Assembly: GCA_016987375.1 (NCBI GenBank)
Contig: PJRA01000011.1
Location: forward strand, 1,774,446-1,838,445
Direction: 5' to 3'
Length of the DNA stretch: 64,000 nucleotides
From: Brachionus koreanus
Taxonomy: Eukaryota > Rotifera > Eurotatoria > Ploima > Brachionidae
Shown: positions 1-11,923 of the stretch, in pieces
Numbering within the stretch: position 1 is the stretch's first letter
Layout of the letters: every line of letters begins with the position of its first letter
Program-made: the position numbers and the translations under genes
The notes under the pieces: generated by a model
The model's database searches: none
What the model saw: the letters and a program-made list of their open reading frames with translations, nothing else
Told to the model about the DNA's origin: nothing

Positions 1-1208
1 TATTTGGTTTAATTAATTTAATAAAAATTATATTTATTCATTCATAATTTTATCTAATTTTTTACTCTATTTTTTTAAATATTTTTTTGAAAATTTTGCT
101 TAGACTTTTAATTGATTCTAGAAAAATTCGACTTTTTTGCAAGTCACAGCTTTAAGTCCAAGAATTAACGCCAACTTTTCTGAAAAAACGTAAGTTTAAT
201 TGAATAATTGAAAATTTTGAGGCAAATTTCGCAGTTAATTTTACTACTGTACCTTTTGACCAAGATCATTTAATGTCCAAATATCTTTGGTTCAAATCAT
301 ACTTGTTTATATGTCACAGTTTTAAGCCTAACTCACAAAAAATGAAAACAAAGTTATGAATTGACAAAAAAAAAAAAATTTTCTAACTTTTCATTCCTGA
401 TATTCATTGACTTGACTTGACTTAAGACTAGTGACTTAAAAACAGGTTGGAAAAAATGTTTGATGCGTGAAAGAAAAAAAAGATAAATCGATAGAATTTA
501 GACTTAAAACTAATTTATCTTATTCTTTATCAAAATTTTTTAAAATTCAATTCTAAGATATATCTTATTGAAGTCAATATTTTAATTTTTATCGATTTGT
601 TAAAAAAAGTATTTAATAAAATTTCAAAATTCAAATCATTTGCTTTGTTTAATTATCTGTTTAATTTTAGAGATTTTTTTTTGTTGAAAATTTTTTTTTT
701 TTAAATAATTTTTTTTGATTAAAATTTTTTAAAATTAAAAAAAATATTATCATTTTTTAAAATTTATTTTAGTGAATATTTTTTTCAACATTGAAAAAAT
801 TTTCTTGAAAAAAATATAAAATCTTTTAATTATCTTTAATCACTCATCTGCTTAAAATACTAAAGATTGTTAACAAATAAATAAAATTGTCAAAAGAAAA
901 TTTTGAATGAATAAATAAATATTTAAAAGCTTTTTTCTTCTAAAAAAAAAATAGCCCAATATATTCGAAGGCGACTTTTTATACTAAAAACATGGGTTAG
1001 TCAATTAATTCGCGTTAGTATTCATGCCTAAAAGCAAACTTGTCTCAAAATAAAACTAGGCTAACAGGCTTTGTTGAGACATTTTTTTTAAATTTTTTAT
1101 TAAAATGTTAATACCTCAGCTTTTTCTAACTGTAAATCATTATTTAACTGTTTATTTTTTTTAAAAATTTTAATATTTATGGTTTAAAGTAAATTCTATT
1201 ATATTTAC
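1..1208. other. Intronic sequence of alpha-spectrin (left edge)
   Basis: This is AT-rich sequence downstream, on the minus strand, of the splice donor at 1208/1207. It lies inside the spectrin gene because the protein is only about two thirds complete at that donor. I see no exon, RNA gene or recognisable repeat in it. Confidence 0.6.
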
Positions 1209-4200
1209 CTGAATGTTTGATGGTTCTTTGAGAGTGTCATCAGTAGCGCCTTGAAGTTTTTCGATAATCCATGCTTCAACTTCGTCAGCGTCACGTGAAA
1301 AGTCTTGTAGAGTTTGCGATTCGCCGAGCTTTGATCTGTGCTCTAGTAATGCTTGTCTCAATTTTTCCCATCTTTGTAAAACATCATCAATCCTATTTTG
1401 AACATCACTTTTATCGTAGTGTTCATTTTGGATCAAAGTAGCAGCAAAATCTTTTAAGTTGGCTATTTTTTCCTCCTGGGCGTTTATGGCTCTATCAAAG
1501 TCTTCATGTCTCTTAATAGCAGCCTCGACGCCATCGCCAGAACTTCCTGACTGTGAATTGTCGTCTTTTAAAGCATTTTCTCTTGATTTCATCCATTGTT
1601 CTGCGGTTTCACAGTCTCTGTTAAACAGCTGAAGCTCGAGACACTGGTCCAATTTATCTTGGCGGGCTTTCCACGCCTGTTCGAGCTGATCTCTCATTTG
1701 CTGCATTTCTTCTAGCTTATCTCTAATATTCTCGCTTTCATAGTGACCGTTTCGGATCAGCTCATTGCCAAAGTCCTCGAACTCTTGGAAAGTGTCGCCA
1801 CGAGCATCAATTTCCATGCGATGTTCCTAATTTAAATAGAAAATTAAGAACATTTGTCGTTGAGACAAAAAATAAGAAGAAGTTTCTAATAGTTCAAGTG
1901 ATCAAATTCAGTTAAGAGCACATACAAAAGAATGTTAAAAAAATTTAGAGTAAGGAATAGAGTAAGAAACAATTAATTTTAAGGTTAAGACGATTTTACC
2001 ATTGGTTGGTATTTGGCCTCGATTTGAAGCCGATGAATCTATCGAGAAATTTTTTAATAATTAAATTGTAATTAAAAAAAAATTTCCTTAAGTTTTAATG
2101 TTTTTCAAGTAGGTGATTTTTTAAGAATCTAATATGAAGATTCTAAAAAAAAATCTCAAATTTTCAAGAGGAGTTTTAATTATGAAATAAATTGACTGAT
2201 AGTAATCTATGTTCGGATTTAATTTAAATAGATTTATTTTTAAGAATTTGACAATTTATTTGAAGATTAATTTTTAGAAATTTTTTTATTTTACTAAAAT
2301 AAGATAATCAATCATTTAAAATTTTCACATAATTTATAGAAAATATTGTTACAAAACAAGAATGTTTTTTCTTGCGCGAAAAAAGACAAAAAATAAAAGA
2401 TTGATTATTAATTTGAATCCTAAAATAAGTGAGAGTAAAAATTAATTTTAGTATCCCGCACATTATTGCAGCATTTGTTTAAATTTAGCTTATTTAAATT
2501 TATCAAAAAAGGAAGAATTTTTGTCCAATTTGAAATTAAAATTTTTAATACCGAAAAGTGTCTTTTTTTCAGTAACTTTTTAAAAAAATAATTAACTTTT
2601 TAAAACAATTTTTTATTTAATTTGAATTTGAATAAAGCAACAAAATCAATTGATTAAAATATAAATTAAATTATCTGTTCTAAATTATTTGTCTAATTTA
2701 TTCAAAATTTTCGGAAATAGAAAACCTTAAAATACACTAAAACTAGCCTTGTTTCTTTGATGGCAAAAAAAATTTAAATTAAAATCACTTTCTTTATGTA
2801 TCCTAAATTTAGTCAGCGCAATGTAATTTTGGAGTTTTTGAACAGATAAATTTCTAGTTCTATAAACTCGATATCAATCTTGAAGACCTTGCAGAACAAA
2901 TTTTAGACCCAATATAAAAATCAATTTCAATTTTAAATATTTGCTTTTTGTTCAAAATTCACAATGGCTTTGTGACACACAATTTTTGATTAAATAATGC
3001 TCGATTGTGTTAAATTAAAAAAAAATCAAAAAATTTAAATCAAATGTTTCAATGTTTTACTTTTTTAAATAATATTTTTATTTTTTTAATGATTATTTTT
3101 ATTAAATTAAATAAATGAGGTGTTAATCGGTCAATATTGACATGGGTACTAGCCTGTTGATTAACCTTGAAATATAAATGGCTTTGTGACACATAATTTT
3201 TAATTAAACAATGCTCGATTGTGTTAAATTGGGTAAGATATTGTGTCATTATTCAGAATTAATGAAAGAATAATGTTAAAATTTGTATCATACTGGAAGC
3301 CTGCGAAGGATTCTGTGGATACACTGGCCTGAGACACTGTCAAATGCTGAACTATACAAAAGAACTAATTCAGAGCCATTGAGTCAATGCATTAAGAACA
3401 AAAGATTGCGATGGCTTGGACATATACNNNNNNNNNNNNNNNNNNNNNNNNNNNNNNNNNNNNNNNNNNNNNNNNNNNNNNNNNNNNNNNNNNNNNNNNN
3501 NNNNNNNNNNNNNNNNNNNNNNNNNNNNNNNNNNNNNNNNNNNNNNNNNNNNNNNNNNNNNNNNNNNNNNNNNNNNNNNNNNNNNNNNNNNNNNNNNNNN
3601 NNNNNNNNNNNNNNNNNNNNNNNNNNNNNNNNNNNNNNNNNNNNNNNNNNNNNNNNNNNNNNNNNNNNNNNNNNNNNNNNNNNNNNNNNTCTTTCGAGAA
3701 GAGCTTCAGCTCCAGCCACGTCCTTGGCCAATTCGTCACTGGACACTTGAGCAATCATCGAATTGATCCACGAAGTCAAGTCTCTAAAATTGGCCACAAA
3801 ATTCTGATAGTCGAAAGCGTCCAACAATTTAGTTTTTTTAGCATCGGCCTTCTGCGTCAATTCAGTCCATGCCTGTTGTATTTTAATCTGTTTCTGATAT
3901 ATTTCCTCGGCCTGAGCTTGATGCGTGTTCATAAGCTTTTGTGATATGTCGTCCAACTCTCTTATCCTATTACCAAGAGCTTCTAGATCGCGCTCAAAGC
4001 CATCATGCTTGCGCTGCAATCGCTTAACACTGGGCAAGTCGTGTCCCAATTCCAAATCCAAATTAATAGCGTCGTTTTTCTCATTAATCCAGTCCATGGT
4101 CTCGTCAGTGTCGCGCTGAAATCGCTGCACCTCATGCGCCGACATCAGCTTGTGTTGTCTGTGCGCAGTCACTTTCTGCAATTCGGTCCATTTTATGTTC

Positions 4201-7200
4201 AATATTTCGATTTCGGATTGAATTTTGTTAGCCGACTCAATCTCGCCAATTTGCTTCAATCTTTCGCTCATTCTGTTCAACTCGTCGATTTTTTCCTCGT
4301 TTATTTTCAAATCTTTTTTAAAGTCCTCGAATCGTCGAGTGATAAGCTCGATTTCTTCCGGACTCTCGCCAGTCTGCTCTTCGCTAGCAATCTTCTCCCT
4401 ATCCTCAATCCACAAAGTCAACTCAGCCGCATCGCGCACAATCTTATGCGCATCACAAGCCTGCTGCAATTTAAGACTTCTCTCGCGGCCCAATTCCAAC
4501 AAGTCAAGATACTTTTTCTCTATTTGTTCTTGTCTAGAAACGACACTAGCCGCACTAAGACTAGGCCCAGTCTCTGTTTGACTATCACTGGTCACCTCAA
4601 TGCGTTTGACATAAGCAGCCGGCACAAATCCTTGCCTATCATTTATTTCCACCTTCCACCAGTCTTTGTTATTCGAATTGAGCAAAGTGAGCACGTCGCC
4701 TTTTTTCACCGACACATCCCTGGGACTCTGCTCGGTGTAGTCGTAGAGCACAACGACACACTGACGTTCGCCGAGCAAGCTCGGATCCGAAACAGACGAG
4801 CGATCGCTCTTGTGAGTCTTGCACTTGTCCGCCTGGGATTTAAGATCAGTGAAAATGGTCGACTGATAGGCCTCGATGTCGGTCATGAGCGCCTGGTGCT
4901 TTTTAAGCAAGGCCTCGGCGGCGTCTTCGTCTTTGCCGTAGTCCTGCGAGCCGACTATGGGCTCCTTTTCCACCATCCACGACTCGGCCTCGGCCGCGTC
5001 CGTAAAATACTGCTGGGCCTGCAACGCCTCGTCCAGGTCCTGTTTTCTCTGCTGGGCCTTGTCTTTCAAGCACTGCCATTTTGTCTGCAAGCCAACGCAT
5101 CTTTTTTTTATGTCCGCAGAGGCAAAGTGACCTCGTTGTATCATGTCTTCGGCGGCGTTGCACGTTTTGCGTATACGCGGCTCGTGGCTCTGCAAGTCGG
5201 ACATGAACGCCTGATGTTTTTGGCACAAGTTTTTCACGCCGATTAAATCGCGTCCGCGCGACGACACATTCGTGCCAATCGCCGGCTCTTTCTCTCTAAT
5301 CCAAGTCTCTTCGTCTTCGATATCGCGCAACAACTGCTGCAATTGCAACGACTCGGTCAATTTCTCTTTACGATGCTTGATAGGCACAAACAAATTCTCA
5401 AATTTTTCCAATACTTGATTTGTTTTTCGTTTGATATTGGGCGCGTCAAAGTGACCCGTTTGCTCGAACTGTTCGCTTGTCTGCTTGACACTCTCGATTC
5501 GTTCTTTGCGCGTCAATATATCCGCTTCCAAGTCTTTCAATTTTTTCTGCAAATTTTGCACACTGATCAAATCCTTGCCAAAGTCCTCGTTTTGCAGCTG
5601 AGCATCGCATTCGCTCAGCCACAGATCGAGGTCTTCGACAGTGCGATTGAACGACTGGCCCTCGGTAGCTTCTTTGAGCCGGGCGCCTTTTTTCTCCGTG
5701 GCGTCGACCAGCTGGTCCCACTGCTGCATTATTTGCTCAATGCTGTGCTGAATTTTGTCCGCATAGTAGTGTTGGTCCTGCACGAGCTGCTGTCCCTGCT
5801 GGCACAGAGCCTCGATTCTGGGCTGATGAGCGGTTAGCTCGGCCTCGAAATTGGCGTGCTTCTGCTGCTTCGCCTGCAAGTTAGACGGGTCCAAGTACTC
5901 CTGCGACTGCGCTATCTTGAACTTTTCATTAATCCAACTGTTAAGCTCGTCGCAATCGCGCTCAAACATAAAATATTTATTCGCCTCCAAAAGCATTGTC
6001 TTGCGCTGTTCGGACCGCTGTTGCATGAGGTCACGTCTGCTCTTCAAATACTCCTTCTTGTTCTCCACATCGTGATAATTGACTATTTTGTCGGCGACAA
6101 GTCCGTTGGCCACTTGTTCCAAATAGCGTCCTTTTTCCTCTTGGGCAGCCAGCGATTTCTCAAAGTCTTGGTGCTTTTTCAGCAACGCTTCGGCGTCGTC
6201 CAACGAATCGCCGAGCTGTTCATTTTGCAAAAACGACTCTTGTTTAGTTATCCAAGTGTCGGCTTGTTCGGCATCGCGCATAAACAATTGAAACTCGAGC
6301 CATTGTTTGTACAACGTGTGCTTTTCTTGCCACAAACTTTCCAATCGTTGCCGCTCGGCATTCAATTGAGCCAACTTTTCGTCTATTTCCTCGTTGGCTA
6401 TTTCTTGTCCGTTGCGCACAGTCTTGGCCAAATTGTCGTCACGTGACTCGAGCTCCGAGCGGTGCTCCGAGTGACGCTCGAGCAACGCCTCGGCCTGCGA
6501 CACATCTTTGGCCTGCTCATCGCTGCTCATCACATTGTTCATTTCGTTGTACCAATTCATTAAATCTCTATAATCGGACAAAAAACTTTGCACTTTGTAC
6601 GAATTAATCAATTTTTGTCTGCGTTCTTCGGCTTTTTGGCGCAAATTCGACCAAAATTGATTCAATTCGGCCAATTTGGTGTTTAGCTGTTCGTTGTTTG
6701 TCTCCAAACGTTCGCTTTCCTTGTTCAAGCCTTCAACTTTGTCGCTTAGAGCAGCCAAATCGCGCTCAATTGCCTCGTGCTTGCGTTGCAACGCTTGCAC
6801 TTGAGCCAAATCTTTGCCCAGATCGTCTATGGACAATATGTTGTCTTTTTCGGCTATCCACGAAATAGCTTCGTCGATGTCTCTGTTTAGACGCTGAATT
6901 TCGTGCGCGCCAAACAGCTTTTCTTGACGCTGCGAGGCCAACATTCTCAGACGAGACCAGGCGTCGTTCATCTCTTTTTGCTTGATGCGAATTTGCGACG
7001 TGTCAATGTGCTTGGCCGTTTCGACCAGCTCTTCGGCTCGTCTATTCAACTCGACCAGCTGATCTTCGTGATTCGACAAGTCCTTTTGAAATTCTTCGTA
7101 TTTTTTCTGCAATACTTGAACATGCTCCAAGTCATGGCCTAGCTCTTCCGAATTAACAAACGCTTCCTTGTCGCTAATCCAGAACAAAAACTCGTCACAG

Positions 7201-7754
7201 TCGCGCAAAAACTTCACCAATTTCAAAGTTTGTTGTAGTCGATGATTTTTAGTCTGAAGCTTGAGCTTAAGCTCTTCCCATAGACGATGTATTTCGTCCA
7301 GTCTTTCCTGTATTTTATCACTAGCGTAGTGTTCGCCTGAAATTAGGCGAGCTCCCATGTCGTCCAAATTGACAATGGCATTGTAGTGCGCATGAACTTC
7401 GGCCTCGAAAGCTTCGTGCTTCTGAATTTTGGCCTGTAGATTGGTCATGTCTTTGGAAGCAGCAGATTCCTCATTGGCAGTTTGCAGTTTTTCATTAATC
7501 CATGCCTCGAGTTCGTCCGCGTCTCTCTTGAAGTACTGATAGGCTCTGGCGTCCTCGAGTTTGTCGCGACGCTGTTTGGCAGCGTCCTTAAAGTGCTCGT
7601 ATCGCTGCAATACTTGTTCTCGTCGGGCCTGAATTTCTTCGGCCGTTTCGAGCACTTTTATGTCGCGTGGTACGTCTACTACTAGTCCTTGGACTGTAGG
7701 AGTCGATTGACTGGCCGCAGTGGCCGCCTCTGTGGATTCATTCAAATCCGTCAT
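1209..7754 (-). CDS. SPTAN1: Alpha-spectrin (non-erythroid type), N-terminal two thirds
   Basis: Membrane-skeleton protein that pairs with beta-spectrin and crosslinks actin beneath the plasma membrane. Two coding exons are visible: 7754 to the gap at 3690 (1355 codons) and 1826-1209 (206 codons, phase 0 donor after NIQ). The protein starts with a short acidic tail, then [19 protein letters not shown], the usual first partial repeat. Tandem triple-helical repeats follow, with the typical [14 protein letters not shown] pattern. An SH3 domain lies near residues 1000-1060 (ALYDY-like [25 protein letters not shown]). The vertebrate calpain/calmodulin insert is absent, as expected in an invertebrate. 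By comparison with human SPTAN1 only about two residues (HQ) should be lost between ALLER at the gap and EHRMEIDAR in the next exon, so the gap is almost all intron. The last repeats and the EF-hands lie beyond position 1. Confidence 0.96.
1827..3282. other. Intron of alpha-spectrin
   Basis: AT-rich intronic sequence between the two visible spectrin exons. Apart from the direct repeat (2964-3018 and 3178-3231) and the LINE fragment that follows it, I see no coding signal. Confidence 0.6.
2964..3231. repeat. Direct repeat pair, about 54 bp
   Basis: The stretch 2964-3018 (begins aatggctttgtgacac) recurs at 3178-3231 in the same orientation with only a few differences and about 160 bp between copies. 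It ends about 50 bp before the LINE fragment. It may be a local duplication or part of a larger repeat. Confidence 0.8.
3283..3427 (+). mobile_element. Non-LTR retrotransposon (LINE) fragment, C-terminal end of reverse transcriptase ORF
   Basis: Translation gives [20 protein letters not shown], then [10 protein letters not shown] and [11 protein letters not shown]. This is the conserved tail of many LINE reverse transcriptases (RR.LR..WP..ISN.EL..RT...P....I..R..RWLGH). The frame runs into the assembly gap. It is antisense to spectrin and lies in its intron. Homologous pieces occur at 41776-42110 and 49690-49960. Confidence 0.85.
3428..3689. other. Assembly gap (262 N)
   Basis: A run of N follows directly after the LINE fragment and ends at a spectrin exon. 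The missing sequence probably contains the rest of the LINE copy and the spectrin splice donor. Confidence 1.
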
Positions 7755-7990
7755 TTTGTCTAAATAAATTAAATAAAATTAATAAGAAAAAATTTTTTTT
7801 TTTTTTATAAACTTAAGTCTATTAATCATGATGAACGCGTTAGTAATTATGATTTAGTCATGTGAGTGTGGGTTGTTTACCTGTGCAGATTTTGGACAAT
7901 GACGAATAAAAAAAAGAAAAAGAAAGGTTTTAATGAAACAAAACTTGGAGAAAATTGAAATGAAGATTTAGCTAGTTGTAGAGGGGGTCG
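7755..7990 (-). other. Probable 5' leader of alpha-spectrin with a leader intron
   Basis: On the minus strand an acceptor-like ATTTAG lies a few bases before the spectrin ATG, and a good donor (CACAG/GTAAAC) lies at 7881/7880. A non-coding first exon from about 7881 upward, joined to the ATG exon by an intron of about 120 bp, would explain both. No promoter motif is clear. Confidence 0.45.
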
Positions 7991-10900
7991 AAAAATAAGC
8001 AGTTTATGAATTCAATATGAAGAAAATTCAACAGTGCTTTTTTTCATTTGTCGATTTTAGAAAAATAATAAATATAAAAAAAATTAAGTACAATCAAGTT
8101 ATGGAGAAGAGTGAGAGAGGAAAATATTATAATTTTGATTTTAATAATTTTTTCCCATTCTATTGGATAGCTAGATATTTTAGCGCTGACCGATCGATTT
8201 TAAAGTCTAGTAATAAATTATATAAATCCAACTGGGTGTTACTAGGTTAAACTCGTGCAAATATTTATCTACCATTAAACATTGAATAGATTATCTCACA
8301 TAAAACAAACTAAACATTCTTAATTGTAACGCTTTTATCTTTTTTTTTTTTTAATCAAAAACAGTGTTTTGGAATCATTATTGGTTTCAGCTTCAATTAA
8401 TTAGAATAGAGCAAAATTAATAGTCTCATAATTGATTTTATAATTAAAAGTCGGTATATATTTAAAAAAAAAATACAAGACAACATTTTAGTCGATGCTA
8501 AGAAACAAATAAATTTCTTAATCTTTCTTCAATCATTTAGAGCTCTACGCTGTAAGCGATCAAGGTACATAACAATGTACAAATAATAGGAAAAAATTTT
8601 AAAACCTTTATTCATTTCTTTTTATACTGGTAACATATATTTATTGATTTTAAATATGTACTTTTTAAAAAAAAAAATAAAAAATCATTTCAAATTGAGT
8701 ACATTTTTGAACAAAATTTTTGTGCTTCAATGAAATGGTTAAACTGGATAAATAGTCTAAAAAATTGAAATATTTTAGATTTTTTTACTGTAACAATTAG
8801 ATAATATTTTATTGACATTCAAGAATTACATAAATTATTTACCGTATTTCATTAATTACAAGTAACCACAAATAAATCAAACTTGTCATGTAAAACATGT
8901 ATTTTCATGTAATTGAAGAAAAAAAAGATGAATTTCTTTTGTTTGAGTCAGTTTTTAGGACTAAAATATTTTTTGAATAGAATAAACACTTTATAATGGC
9001 CGAACTTTCTTTTATTGAATGTATATGGAAAGTGTTTAGTTCGATTATTGAACATAAATGTCGTTAAAGAAAAAAGTACATTTTCTCAGAAAAAAATTGA
9101 AACATTTATATATATATTTCTTCCTTTTTTGTATGTTTATGGGTCTAACACTCGTATTTTAAAATTTAATAAAAAAATTGTTCCCTAATCTTATGCTTAT
9201 TTATTTTATCGAGAGAAAAAAAGTTAATTTGAAATCAATACTATACTCGTGGACTGAAAAATTTTATTAATCATTCTGGATAAATTTAATATTATTAAAA
9301 TAAAAAAACTTGAAAATATTTGATTTTCTAAAAAAAATTAAAAAAACTAGTCAAATTTATTTTTGGTTGAAAAGAAAAAAATTGAAATTGATTCATACGA
9401 TTATAGAAGAACTAAAGGAATATACCTTGATAAATAGTTTATACAATCAACTTCAATTTATTTCATTCATTTCTGATATTTTGAAGAGAAATCTTATTTT
9501 TGTAAGAAAAAAAATTTTGAGAAAAGAAAAGCTAATCAATTACTTCTAAAATTTTCAATTTCTTGTTGGAATTTTGAAAACTTTACTATGTCTTTTTGCT
9601 CTCTAGACTAAAAAAAGGCCGTTATAATGATTCTTTTCAAAAAATTTCCTACAATCAATTAATCTTTTCATTATCAGCTGTTTTTGGAATAATTAAAAAG
9701 TTTCTAACAGTTGACTTGGCTTTATCTTTGTTGTGTATATCATTTTGAATGCCTTGTGCAAGATTGTATGCTATGAGCTCATTTCAGATTATGTTGGCTG
9801 TTCTGATAGTCTTCAATTAATAACAACTTTTTATATTAGTTAAATAAAAAAATAAAAATAAATAAACAAGAATTGAATGAACTACCCCAAAGATACAAGA
9901 AATAGAAAAAAGTGTAAAAAAAAAACCGAGTTTTTCATAATTTTATTACAATTTCATAGCATTATTCTTAAAATTAAATACTAAATATCTTAAAATTCTA
10001 TTAATAATTGATTAAACAAGTTTCGGTTTAAATTATACTAATTTGAGGTTTTTTTTTAAATTTTAAAATTTGAGATCCAAATTTTGCAAAAACATAAACT
10101 TAAATTTACTTAACAAAGCCTTGTCAGATACCATGAAAATTAACTATGCAAGTAATGATAAAAGTAAGAAAAAAATTCACTCATCTTAAAAGTTTTTCAG
10201 AGTAATTTATGGATTTTATTCTAAAATCAAATGGTTAAACAAAAAAAAAAACGAGAATTAATGGTATTAATCGTCAATATATATATCGAATTAAGTTTAA
10301 ATATTTAATCAAATTAAATAGGGAAAAGCAAATAACTAATAAAAATAAAATTATTGCTAAAATGCTATCTGTATGGATTATAAAAAAATATTGGTCTTAT
10401 TTATTAAATTTTCTAAACTATAAAACTGGTCCAAAATTGAAATAACTTGAAATAAGCATAATTTATTAAAATCCTTAACTAAAAAACGATGCTTTTAAAT
10501 TTAAAAAAAATTCAATTAATGCTATAAATGTAAAGCAAAAACTAATGCCTAATTAATTAATGTTACATGCTAAATTAATTTTATTATATTCTTATTTCTA
10601 GCTTACAAAGAAAAGTATTTTTATTTTATTTGAAATTAAATATATACCAAATTTAGTTTTAACTAATCAACATGTGAAATAATTTTTGATTAAATTCTAA
10701 AAAAAAACAAAATTAAAAAATAAATCTAATCTTTTGAAATCAAAATAAAATGGTAAAAATTTCAAAGATTTTTAAATCTAATTTTTTATGATAAAATTGA
10801 AAGTTTTCATACACTTAATTTGTTAATTAATCCCCTAAAAGTAATTAATAAGTAAAAGCATACCAAAAAATGGTCATTTGAATTCTTAAATACTTTATAA

Positions 10901-11267
10901 GCTTTAAAAAAATTATTCAATAGAATAAAGATAAAATTTTGTTAAAATAAAGTTAAAATTCATGATTTAAATGATAAAAAAAACTAGCTAAGATAACTGG
11001 TACGAAAAGTTTGAAGCTAATTTATTATGATTTGAATTTTTATGACTAAACACGATAAAAATATATATCTGATTTTGACTTGAAATAAGAAAATTTTGAA
11101 AAAAAAGCTTACACTAAATGATGTCGTATCCTTATATATATATTATACATCGTATATAATCTTTTTCTAAAAATAGATAAAATTTTCTAAAGCAATCCCA
11201 CTGACTATATTTAGTTACGGATTTAAGATTTTAAAAAGCTTAAGATGATTTTTGAAATTAAAAAAAA
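7991..11267. other. Intergenic sequence, no gene seen
   Basis: Very AT-rich with many A and T runs. Short open frames near 8017-8250 and 9310-9549 have lysine/isoleucine/asparagine composition expected by chance. I see no tRNA, repeat pair or conserved exon. Confidence 0.55.
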
Positions 11268-11834
11268 ATGATTGAATTCAGAGACGAAGAATCTCAGACT
11301 GATATTTTGTCGGATACATCCGATTTGACTGATGTTGTAGTTCCACAATTACCCCAAAAGACGGAGCTTGATCATGAAATCTTTTTGGCTATGATTCCAA
11401 AGTGGAAGTATGACGTGGGCCCACACTACGAAAAGCTGACCACATATTTGTACAAATGGGATGAATTTTTCGAGTTGAGTAAATTCAAGCTTTTCAATTT
11501 TCAAGACTTTGTTCACAATGAATACTTTTATCAAATTGTTAATGTACACAATGAATTGGTCAATGAAGGATTTAAAAATGGTGTCTTACAAATGCTAATT
11601 GATCTAAGTCATAGAAAAACCCATTTCCTTATTCCATACGTTTATATAACTAATCAAATTCCTAAGGAATTCAAACATGTTAACTATCTTTTTTTCGGAC
11701 TAACGGAAAAATACCCTGAAATGATCAGTAGAACAAAAGAAGAAATAAAACAAAAAAAGCCACCTATTAAATCGATTAAGGAAGTTTTTAGCGAACATAA
11801 CATTGAAATGGATCCAACATATGATTTGTTTTGA
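11268..11834 (+). CDS. Uncharacterised conserved-looking protein, 188 aa
   Basis: A single open frame of 188 codons with balanced composition starts at the first ATG after a run of A and ends at a TGA, with AT-rich sequence on both sides. The protein begins with an acidic serine/threonine-rich stretch (EESQTDILSDTSDLTD). From about residue 30 it continues as a compact region rich in aromatic residues (IPKWKYDVGPHYEKL, YLYKWDEFFELSKFKLFNF, LPYVYI-like IPYVYITNQIP) and ends EMDPTYDLF. No membrane segment, signal peptide or catalytic motif is visible. I do not recognise the family. The gene converges on MUS81, with about 90 bp between the two stop codons. Confidence 0.7.
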   Translation: MIEFRDEESQTDILSDTSDLTDVVVPQLPQKTELDHEIFLAMIPKWKYDVGPHYEKLTTYLYKWDEFFELSKFKLFNFQDFVHNEYFYQIVNVHNELVNEGFKNGVLQMLIDLSHRKTHFLIPYVYITNQIPKEFKHVNYLFFGLTEKYPEMISRTKEEIKQKKPPIKSIKEVFSEHNIEMDPTYDLF

Positions 11835-11923
11835 TTAAAATAAAAAAAATTTAAATTTTTTTATTAAAAATTATCTACAAATATATAAAAAATAAAACTT
11901 TTTAATTACAATAAAAAAATATC

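Noticed and set aside
4005..5246. Long plus-strand open frame of about 413 codons
   Set aside because: It lies exactly opposite the spectrin coding exon; its leucine/phenylalanine/valine-rich composition is what the complement of a Lys/Glu/Gln-rich repeat protein gives.
8017..8250. 77-codon plus-strand open frame
   Set aside because: Composition dominated by Lys, Ile, Asn and Phe, as in random AT-rich DNA; no family resemblance and no splice or promoter context.
9310..9549. 79-codon plus-strand open frame
   Set aside because: Same AT-driven composition; not supported by any motif.
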